Source: Leptospira jelokensis (GTDB lineage: Bacteria; Spirochaetota; Leptospiria; Leptospirales; Leptospiraceae). Taken from it: a stretch of DNA of 60,812 nt. Under the pieces are notes generated by a model that saw only the letters and a program-made list of their open reading frames with translations, did no database searches and was not told the DNA's origin. Positions 17,398 through 24,683 of the stretch are shown in pieces. The first letter of the stretch is position 1, and each line of letters opens with the position of its first letter. The stretch is taken from contig NZ_RQGH01000006.1 of NCBI RefSeq assembly GCF_004769635.1, forward strand, positions 1 through 60,812, in the 5' to 3' direction. The position numbers were made by a program, and so were the translations under genes.

Positions 17398-20300
17398 AAC
17401 CGACAACTTCCTGTAAAAAGTATATTTTGAACTTTTGTATGCAGAATTAAGAAAGATTCATTCGTATTCCCTGGTATTGGCAATGTTTCTAAATCATATA
17501 AATCTAAGCCACAAGCACGTAATTTTGGAAGTGGTATATCGCGTGTGATGTTATTGATGAGAGGGATGATCAGTGATTTGACTAACGGATTGACTATCTC
17601 TTTTATCCCTGAAGGACGAAGGGCAAGTGGATTGTGAATTGGCCCTTCAAGAGGTTCGATCAAATAGTATAAGTCACCTATTTCTTTACTTGTGATTAGT
17701 TTTAAACTTGGATTTCCAATGGAAGCTAAAACAGAATTGGAAAATGTACAAGTTCCTGTGCAATTTGGTAAACTATACGTTCCAAAACTTAAAGTTGATT
17801 TTGAAGTTAAACTCAAACGAACTTTCGAAATGGTATAAAGACTTCCATCTTTACAATCAATGGAAGGGCAACTCGTACGAGTAGGGTCTGTCTTTTTTCC
17901 TTTGATTGTAATTTCCAAATCAGCGAAGTTGATTTGGAGTTTTGGCGTTTCTAAATCGGGTGTACCTGTTAAGGGGCTAAATCCGATATAAATCGGTTGG
18001 ATTGGATTAAGGCTTAAAACAATATCATCATTTGGATAAATGGCCCCATTACTTGTTTTTAGATTGTTTTGCCCTGGTGCAAAAATTGTAACAATGGGAT
18101 CTGCTTTTAATAAAGAAGTAGTAAGCCGTAATAAGGAAGAAGTGCCTGCAAATTGGTTGATGTTTTCGATAAATGTTTGATTTACTTCAAAATTAAAACC
18201 TCCATTCCACCATAAATGGTACAATGCTTGGTTAAGAAGATCGTTGTGGATTTTTAATAAAACACCTGGATATTCGTTTGCGTTTTGTAAATTGGAAGGT
18301 AACGGTAAGTTTGATTTTGTTTGGATAAAAGAATTTGTGCCATATGGTTGGATTGGGAAGGTTGATCGAGTATAACCAATGTTCCAAGGACAACGATTTG
18401 CATTGTCTTTTACGCAAGTGAGTAATGAAACGTCCAAACTACCTTCGATTCCAAAATTGGGTGATTGGTATTTAGTTGAGGTATCTGTTTTTAAATTCGC
18501 ATTGAGTTTTAATGTGACTTTATTTAAAGGATTTGGTAAATAATCGGGAAGGTTTATCAATATTCCGCTATCGAGTTGGCCAAGTAAATTATTTAAAATC
18601 TCGGGCGTAACTCGCTCGGTAACATCCTTAAGTACATTTTGTACAATTTTATTTTTTAAACGAGGGATCTCTTGGTTGATCACATCGGCGACTATGGCGG
18701 CAACGGCACCTGAACCTGTCACTTGATTCACTTGGATATGATTTGCCCAATCTGTCACAAATGGGTTACAAGGTAAAATTGTATTCGGTGCAACGATGTT
18801 TGGCAAATCCAAACAATCGGTATTGGGTTGGAAATTTGTGGGGAAGTTGTTTGGATTTACTTGTAGAGTGATTTTACCAAGGGAATTTACTTGTAAATTA
18901 GATCTAACAAATGCTCTGCGAGAAATTTCAACAGGTGGATCTTCGTTGAATGCAAAAGCCACCTCATCTCCATCAGTTCCCTGGATTGATTCTCCATAAT
19001 AAACTAAAGTATTGGCCAAAAGGTAATCAAAAAATTCAATTTCTTCGACTTTGATGACGATGGCAAATTTTCCTCTTAACTTTTTTCCAAAGACATTGGT
19101 ATCAAAAATTCCATTTTGAATATCAAATTGAAAATTGAGATTTGTATCTCCAGAAGGAAAACTAGTTTCATCCACAACCAAACTTGTGATATAGATATCG
19201 GCTTTCGCTTTATAATCTACATTTGGATATGTAGCACTTTCAAAAATGCTTCCTTCCACCTCAATCCCACAAAATGGACCTATTGTCGAAAGGTAATCTA
19301 TATGATAGGGAGTAGGTGCATTGGCTAATTTTGTAATTGGCCAAGGAAGGCAATTGCCACCCGGAAAAACATTCGATTTCTTTTGGATGAATTGGTTTAA
19401 TGATTTGTCCGTTTGGGAAATTGAGTCATATAAGGTAAAATTACCTTTAGCATAATTTGTGATTAGTTCTGAAATAGCATTGATCCCTTGGTTTTGGCCA
19501 ACTAACAGGTTTGCTACATTCGATAATTTTGAGTTTGTGTTACTTGTTAGTTCTCCGTATAAAAAATTTACACTAAAATAATTAAAACTTCCGGAAATCG
19601 ATTCCAATCTGATAAAATATAGATTTGTTCCGATGTTAGGTGGAATTACTGTTGAATGTAATAGGTCGTAACTCATATGTGTTAGGCAGTTTTGATTGCA
19701 TATCCTAACTCCTACGGCTACGATAGATGAACAAATTACAGAAAGAGGATCTGCCGACTGAGTTTGTCCAAGTTTACATAAAATAACTTCTTTTGTTTCC
19801 TCAGGGTAATTGATTTCTAAGTCGAGTCGCAAATTCGTTGTTTGGTTTTTGTCTATCACAATTCCTTTATCTGTGGAGACAGGGTAGGTAATGGATCCAT
19901 TCACTACCAAACTCCTAGCCAACTGTATGTTTTTATTTGTATGAAAGGATTCTTGGAAAGGTAATAAGGAAATATTTTGATTTGCTGATTTCGCAATCTG
20001 GTTCAATTCTATTTCGTAATTTTGGTTTGAACCCAGTTCTTCCCCCATCCGAATGGATAAGTTGACGGGGCTTGTCCATCGTAAGGTAAAATTTGAGACA
20101 ATAGATCCCGTTGTCAGATTGCGAATGGTGAGAGCACTCGCGACTGAGGTGGGATCCATCGCTTCGGAAAATTGAAGCTCAAGTGGTTTGTATCGATCGA
20201 CACTATTCGGTAAAAACAAAAATCGTACTTCGGGCCTTGCACTCCCGAAACCTGAGGGTATTGGTAAATTGGGAACGCTGTTAGGTGGGTCAATTGGGGT

Positions 20301-20447
20301 TTGACCAATACCATCAAGTTTTGTTCCCGAAGATAAAACGGTAACCGATTCAGAGCTTGCAGAACTAGGTTTCTCATTTTTGCAATTGAGTTGGAGGATC
20401 GTAATTCCAATCACTACCCCCAATCGAATCCAATTCTGCCAGCCCAT
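17394..20447 (-). CDS. Giant lipoprotein (1017 aa), Ig-like plus BPI/CETP-like (TULIP) halves
   Basis: The signal ends in a lipobox (ITILQLNCKN). Residues ~70-170 resemble a bacterial Ig-like domain (PLELQFSEAMDPTSVASALTI). From about 380 the protein parallels the 1413-aa neighbour: STIGPFCGIEVEG, KADIYITSLVVDE, FGKKLRGKFAI, IVQNVLKDVTERVTPEILNN, INLPDYLPNPLNKV, NDLLNQALYHLWWNGGFNF, SLIIPLINNITRDIPLPKL, then a final strand ending ILFTGSC. The last part closely follows the C-terminal layout of BPI family proteins (helix, FPLP-like turn, strand ending in FG). The gene starts eight bases after the AlkB-fusion stop and ends in an ATGA overlap with the next gene. The lipid-binding role is inferred; the paralogy is directly visible. 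Confidence 0.65.
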   Translation of the reverse strand: MGWQNWIRLGVVIGITILQLNCKNEKPSSASSESVTVLSSGTKLDGIGQTPIDPPNSVPNLPIPSGFGSARPEVRFLFLPNSVDRYKPLELQFSEAMDPTSVASALTIRNLTTGSIVSNFTLRWTSPVNLSIRMGEELGSNQNYEIELNQIAKSANQNISLLPFQESFHTNKNIQLARSLVVNGSITYPVSTDKGIVIDKNQTTNLRLDLEINYPEETKEVILCKLGQTQSADPLSVICSSIVAVGVRICNQNCLTHMSYDLLHSTVIPPNIGTNLYFIRLESISGSFNYFSVNFLYGELTSNTNSKLSNVANLLVGQNQGINAISELITNYAKGNFTLYDSISQTDKSLNQFIQKKSNVFPGGNCLPWPITKLANAPTPYHIDYLSTIGPFCGIEVEGSIFESATYPNVDYKAKADIYITSLVVDETSFPSGDTNLNFQFDIQNGIFDTNVFGKKLRGKFAIVIKVEEIEFFDYLLANTLVYYGESIQGTDGDEVAFAFNEDPPVEISRRAFVRSNLQVNSLGKITLQVNPNNFPTNFQPNTDCLDLPNIVAPNTILPCNPFVTDWANHIQVNQVTGSGAVAAIVADVINQEIPRLKNKIVQNVLKDVTERVTPEILNNLLGQLDSGILINLPDYLPNPLNKVTLKLNANLKTDTSTKYQSPNFGIEGSLDVSLLTCVKDNANRCPWNIGYTRSTFPIQPYGTNSFIQTKSNLPLPSNLQNANEYPGVLLKIHNDLLNQALYHLWWNGGFNFEVNQTFIENINQFAGTSSLLRLTTSLLKADPIVTIFAPGQNNLKTSNGAIYPNDDIVLSLNPIQPIYIGFSPLTGTPDLETPKLQINFADLEITIKGKKTDPTRTSCPSIDCKDGSLYTISKVRLSLTSKSTLSFGTYSLPNCTGTCTFSNSVLASIGNPSLKLITSKEIGDLYYLIEPLEGPIHNPLALRPSGIKEIVNPLVKSLIIPLINNITRDIPLPKLRACGLDLYDLETLPIPGNTNESFLILHTKVQNILFTGSCRL

Positions 20448-20455
20448 AAGTTCAG

Positions 20456-22705
20456 CTATTCCTTGTTAGATGCAATTAATCTTGCGATTCCACTTTTTTC
20501 ATTGGCAATTTTTGCTAATTCCAATTCTTCTGGGCTTGCAAATTTTTTATCCCATTCCATCACTTTTGGAATCATAAGATAATGCCAAAGTGGAGGAATA
20601 AGAGCGACCACTATGGTTGTCAAATACCCACTGATCATCATCGGTGCATTGGGATAAGGTCTGAGGTCTTGGTAAGCGACTTCACCTTGTGCATGGTGGT
20701 GTGAATGCCTTGTTAAGTTAAACATAGTCCAAGAACTAATTCGTTTGTTTGTGTTCCAGGAATGCCTTGGCTGGACTGGTTCTTCTGGTAACCGAACCAT
20801 CCCATAATGTTCCATATAATTTACGATTTCGAGTAATGTTTTTCCAAACAATCCAGCAGCGATGAAGAAGAACATTCCAGGCATACCACCAATCCAATAT
20901 GCTAGGCCTACTAAGCTAAGGCTCATTAAATGGCCACGAAGGAAGGCATTATGGTATGAGAGAATTGATAAATTCTTTCTCTTTAATCGTTTGGTTTCAA
21001 TTTTCCAGGCGCTCAGATTTCCTTTGATTGTAGAGGCAAGGATATGGTAATACACATTCCTTCCTCTTGGTGCAGTGGCAGGGTCTTCTGTTGTAGAAAC
21101 ATAACGATGATGGCCGTATACATGTTCTATGGAAAAAATTGTATCAAAACTGAAAGCAAGTAACCATCGACCAATGAACATGGAAATTGGATCCCAAGTT
21201 CTGTGAGTCAACTCATGGGCAGTGATTGTTCCAACAAGCCCAATCATAAGGCCCGTTAAAATCACTGCATAAAAATGTACGAGAGTTGGGGTGTTTGCTT
21301 TTGCTAAGTTGAAGTCATAACCGAATAAATCTGTGAGCCAAGATCCAAAACCTAATGTATCAGTTGGGCTTACTGTCCAGGTAGAACAGAAAAAGATTAA
21401 ACTAAGAATTGGTAATGCCATCCATAATTGTAAGGTTAAAATTTCTGGTTTGGAATAACTAGGTGTACTTTTATCATCTCCAGAGATGGCATCCCCAACA
21501 ATGTAAAAGAAGAGTAAGGAAAAAAATCCAATAGTGGTGTATGTTCCACCCATTAGCAAACTCACAACAGATGTGAGGCCCACCGCATGGAATAAAAAGA
21601 ATTTGAGGTAATCGAAGAAACTAGCTTTGTATCTCGTTTTTTTATCATCAATTTGTAAACTGAGACTATGGTCGATGGTTGTGAACCGATCAGCAAATAT
21701 CGATTGTTTTTCGATTCCAGATTGGAGGAGTTCTTTTGTTGCGATATCCACCATTGGAGGAGGGCCACACAAATATGCTTCTGTATCTTTTGTTAGGTGA
21801 TCTTTTATTTTCGAAGTGACAAGCCCTCTTTCTCCTTTCCAAGAGCTGTTTTTTGGTTCTTCAGATAATATGGGAACAAAGGTAAACTTTCCTTTCCAAA
21901 TTTTTTCAATTTTTTGGATTTCATTAATTTTGTATAAATCTTCTTTTTTGCGTGCTCCAAAAAGTAAAGTGAGTGGTCGTTTGATTCCATTTAATATCCC
22001 TTGTTCTAAAATCGCAAGGATAGGAGCAAGCCCACTGCCACCTGCTACCATGAGGATTGGATTTTTGTTTTCTCTTAGATAAAAATTTCCAAAGGCACCT
22101 TTGACTTTTGCTTTTTTGCCAACCAATGGTTCGTTAAAAATATAATTGGATAATTTTCCATTGGGAACTTTTCGAATGATAAAACGAACAATTCCTTTCT
22201 CATTAGGGGCATTTGCGATAGAATAATTCCTTTCGGCATCCAATCCTTCAATAGAAAGTGATACATATTGGCCAGCGTTGAAATTTAGTTTTGTATCGAG
22301 TTGGATGGAAATTTCACAGATTTCGTCAGTTAAAATTTTTTGTTGGAAAACTTTCCCGTAAATGGTTTCTTTATTTTCAACTCTGATGCTAACGTCTGTT
22401 TGCGGAATACTTTGGCATGCTAAAATGAATCCATTGTCTAATTCTTCATCGGAAAGTAGATACCCAGTTTCAGTCAGTTCTTTGACCTTGCCTTCCACGA
22501 GTTGGCATTTGCATGTGGCACATCCTCCCACTCGGCAGCTATGAGGGAAATCGATGCCTTGTCGTAAGGCAGCGCTGAGAATGTTTTCTTCTGGGCGCAC
22601 TTGGATGGATGTGCCATTGATGATGACTTGGTTTGTCATTTTCTCCGTGTCTCGTTTCACCGACACTTTCGTTTTACCAGTGCTTGTTCGATCTGTTAGG
22701 AACAT
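20456..22705 (-). CDS. Ferredoxin-reductase-AlkB/XylM fusion hydroxylase
   Basis: Three modules lie in one chain (numbering from an in-frame ATG at 22726). First is a [2Fe-2S] ferredoxin with CRVGGCATCKC (Cys 64, 69, 72) and Cys 104. Next is an FNR-type reductase with RNYS (166-169, FAD), GGSGLAP (229-235) and CGPPPM (320-325, NAD(P)H). Last is an AlkB/XylM membrane di-iron hydroxylase with HELTH (504-508), HVYGHH (535-540), NYMEHYG (636-642) and RHSHHHA (673-679), plus several membrane helices. Electrons would pass from NAD(P)H via FAD and the iron-sulfur cluster to the di-iron site, giving terminal hydroxylation of an alkane-like or aryl-methyl substrate; the exact substrate is unknown. The start at 22705 is chosen because AAAGGAG sits six bases upstream. 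The reductase half resembles XylA, the hydroxylase half XylM. First gene of the operon. Confidence 0.85.
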   Translation of the reverse strand: MFLTDRTSTGKTKVSVKRDTEKMTNQVIINGTSIQVRPEENILSAALRQGIDFPHSCRVGGCATCKCQLVEGKVKELTETGYLLSDEELDNGFILACQSIPQTDVSIRVENKETIYGKVFQQKILTDEICEISIQLDTKLNFNAGQYVSLSIEGLDAERNYSIANAPNEKGIVRFIIRKVPNGKLSNYIFNEPLVGKKAKVKGAFGNFYLRENKNPILMVAGGSGLAPILAILEQGILNGIKRPLTLLFGARKKEDLYKINEIQKIEKIWKGKFTFVPILSEEPKNSSWKGERGLVTSKIKDHLTKDTEAYLCGPPPMVDIATKELLQSGIEKQSIFADRFTTIDHSLSLQIDDKKTRYKASFFDYLKFFLFHAVGLTSVVSLLMGGTYTTIGFFSLLFFYIVGDAISGDDKSTPSYSKPEILTLQLWMALPILSLIFFCSTWTVSPTDTLGFGSWLTDLFGYDFNLAKANTPTLVHFYAVILTGLMIGLVGTITAHELTHRTWDPISMFIGRWLLAFSFDTIFSIEHVYGHHRYVSTTEDPATAPRGRNVYYHILASTIKGNLSAWKIETKRLKRKNLSILSYHNAFLRGHLMSLSLVGLAYWIGGMPGMFFFIAAGLFGKTLLEIVNYMEHYGMVRLPEEPVQPRHSWNTNKRISSWTMFNLTRHSHHHAQGEVAYQDLRPYPNAPMMISGYLTTIVVALIPPLWHYLMIPKVMEWDKKFASPEELELAKIANEKSGIARLIASNKE

Positions 22706-22771
22706 ATCCAACTCCTTTCTTTCCATTGCGATGTCTCGTTTGTAGGAAACTTGGTTTGTTCCCCGCAGACA

Positions 22772-22797
22772 ATTTATATCGCACGTTCGTTATAAAT
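22772..22797. promoter_or_regulatory. Near-perfect 26-bp dyad, candidate operator of the AlkB operon
   Basis: Eleven of thirteen base pairs are symmetric around a central ACGT; the inner part reads TATnCGnACGTnCGnTATA. It lies 67-92 bases upstream of the hydroxylase start. On the minus strand two TTGACT boxes (22804-22809 and 22815-22820) precede it; the farther one is 16-17 bases from TATTTA/ATTTAT overlapping the dyad arm, so a bound repressor would block the promoter. The size and symmetry suit a TetR-type protein. Confidence 0.55.
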
Positions 22798-22849
22798 AGA
22801 GTAAGTCAAAAATAAGTCAAACATTAAATTTGTGTTTTTTTAGAGAAAA

Positions 22850-22961
22850 ATTGCCACCCACCCAAGGGATGACTTGGTAGGCGAGTCCCAGGAAGTCCGG
22901 TATGGTAGGATGGGAGGGGTTATGATAGGCTTACGGGCAACCTACCCGCCACCGGTCCCTC
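22850..22961 (-). repeat. GC-rich intergenic block with terminator-like hairpin
   Basis: About 110 bases directly after the stop of the metallopeptidase-like gene are far richer in G and C than the surroundings. CCAAG (22862-22866) and CTTGG (22873-22877) form a hairpin which on the minus strand is followed, after a short GC stretch, by a run of five T. GGTAGG (22876-22881) and CCTACC (22941-22946) are also complementary. It acts at least as a probable terminator and may be an interspersed repeat. Confidence 0.4.
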
Positions 22962-24491
22962 TTACCGCTCTAATGGGACGAGAATGGGATCCCCGTAGTC
23001 CCAGTGCCATAAAGAGGGACCCGTTTGAGGGTTGATGAGGGGGATCAGTGCTAGTTGTGGATCAGGGTGTTCACTGGTATCGATTTGGAATTCGAACACA
23101 TGCCCTGATTTTCCCAAAACATACCTTTTTTTTCCCTTTGCCCTTTCAAATTCCCAACCAAAGGCATCATTTGGATTCATTTTGAATCCAAATCCAATTC
23201 GTTCTTTTTGTTTGGAAAGGTCGGCAAAAAAGAAATAGAGATCTTTTCCTTTCGGGAAAAGTTCTCTGAATGGTTTTGTTGCGGCCAACATCCCATATAA
23301 GATTTTGTCTTTCAGGAAATATCGAAATTCTATATGGAATGGGTTTTGGTTCTTTTGATTTTGCACCGTTATGGTTTTTGGATCTAGGAATTCCCAATCA
23401 TCCTTGATGCCATCAAAGATGATTCCATGGTTACGAATTTTGTTTTGGAACCCATCACGATCGTTTGGTTCGATAGGGTTCGTTCCTAATACCACTTCTG
23501 CGAAATCACCTAATCCATCTTTGTCGCTATCCCATTCTTTTGGATTCGTACCTAATTTGAATTCTTCCAAATCTACGAGTGAGTCGCCATCACTATCTAT
23601 GAGGATTGATTTTGATTCAGAATGGTAACCAGATTGTAAAACCCACCCTGATAGATACTTGTCCCAATTGAGATCTTTTTGTAGTTTTAATAAATCCAAA
23701 ACTCCTTTCGAGCGCTTTTCTAAAACCAATTGAGAAGGGGCAATGAAGTAATCGTGCCACGTCTCATGGTTTGGATCCATAAGAGATAATAAAAAGTTTC
23801 GATACCTTTCGTTCCCTAATTCTAAAAACAGTAAGTATTGGATTTTAAAAGTTTTTTCATAATACAATGGAAAATTGGATTGGATGTTCTCAATTCCCTT
23901 CGACTTGTCACCTAACGGTGAATCGTTTGTAGGCAATGGATTAAAAAATCCCCACCATGACTTGATTTTATGTATTTCTAAAGGATCTAAATCTAAATTC
24001 CCACTTTTTGTCATGGCGATGGGTAAAAAACTACTCACCCCTTCCGATATCCATCTTGGGTCTTGGCCAAACCACAAATGTCCTATTTCATGATAGAGCA
24101 GAGGGGCTTGGATGGGAAGATTTGGATCAGGGTAAGCAAACGGAAGGTAAATGACAGATCCTTCATTCCTTGCCGTTGTGCCGTCAGTGATGTCTTTGAT
24201 AGTAAAAACGTTAGCGTTTGGTACCACGTTCAGATACTCGGCCACCTTCGTTATGTAAGTCGCTGCAGTTTCTAAAACCAATTTTGCAAATTGTCTTTTA
24301 TTTCCTTCCGGTTTGTATACCACTCGAATGGTTTTTGATGCACCTAATACTTGGATGGTTTTTTCTTGTGACTCAAACCCTTTTTCAGCTAACAATTCAG
24401 AAGGATCCGATAGATTCGATTTGGGAATTGTCTCAGAGAGTGAAGCCAAAGAGATTGTTAAGAAGAGGCAAAGGAAAGGACTTCGTTTCAT
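22962..24491 (-). CDS. Secreted peptidase-MA-like protein with calcium-type repeats
   Basis: A signal peptide (MKRSPFLCLFLTISLASLSE) supports starting at ATG 24491 rather than 24515. Around residue 135-165 the protein has HEIGHLWFGQDPRWISEG: an HExxH zinc motif with a Glu twelve residues later in W-I-S-E-G, the arrangement of the peptidase MA family. About 300-355 carries DxDxDG-type repeats (DSDGDSLVDLEEF, DSDKDGLGDFAEV), as in thrombospondin type 3 or similar calcium-binding repeats. The last ~150 residues are beta-rich and unrecognised. It is probably an exported, calcium-stabilised metallopeptidase or a binding protein derived from one. It stands alone on the minus strand, divergent from the adenylate cyclase. 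Confidence 0.65.
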   Translation of the reverse strand: MKRSPFLCLFLTISLASLSETIPKSNLSDPSELLAEKGFESQEKTIQVLGASKTIRVVYKPEGNKRQFAKLVLETAATYITKVAEYLNVVPNANVFTIKDITDGTTARNEGSVIYLPFAYPDPNLPIQAPLLYHEIGHLWFGQDPRWISEGVSSFLPIAMTKSGNLDLDPLEIHKIKSWWGFFNPLPTNDSPLGDKSKGIENIQSNFPLYYEKTFKIQYLLFLELGNERYRNFLLSLMDPNHETWHDYFIAPSQLVLEKRSKGVLDLLKLQKDLNWDKYLSGWVLQSGYHSESKSILIDSDGDSLVDLEEFKLGTNPKEWDSDKDGLGDFAEVVLGTNPIEPNDRDGFQNKIRNHGIIFDGIKDDWEFLDPKTITVQNQKNQNPFHIEFRYFLKDKILYGMLAATKPFRELFPKGKDLYFFFADLSKQKERIGFGFKMNPNDAFGWEFERAKGKKRYVLGKSGHVFEFQIDTSEHPDPQLALIPLINPQTGPSLWHWDYGDPILVPLER

Positions 24492-24552
24492 GGACCAAAA
24501 TTGTATCCCACCCATGATTTTAGAAAAGCAGTTTCTAAAAATTCTTTCAAAA

Positions 24553-24570
24553 ACCCCCTAAACTGGGGGT
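24553..24570 (-). terminator. Hairpin plus T-run in the leader of the peptidase-like gene
   Basis: ACCCCC (24553-24558) and GGGGGT (24565-24570) form a strong six-pair stem with a six-base loop. Read on the minus strand it is followed by TTTTTG. It sits 62 bases before the start of the minus-strand gene with no minus-strand gene upstream, so it may act as a leader attenuator. Confidence 0.45.
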
Positions 24571-24683
24571 GGAGTCGAGTGAAATATTTATTTCCAAAAA
24601 GAGGTTTTTTGAAAGCTTCTAACGAATTCTTAGCAAAGGTATGATGTCTTTGCGGAGAAATTCGTAAAACAATTGAGGATTCC

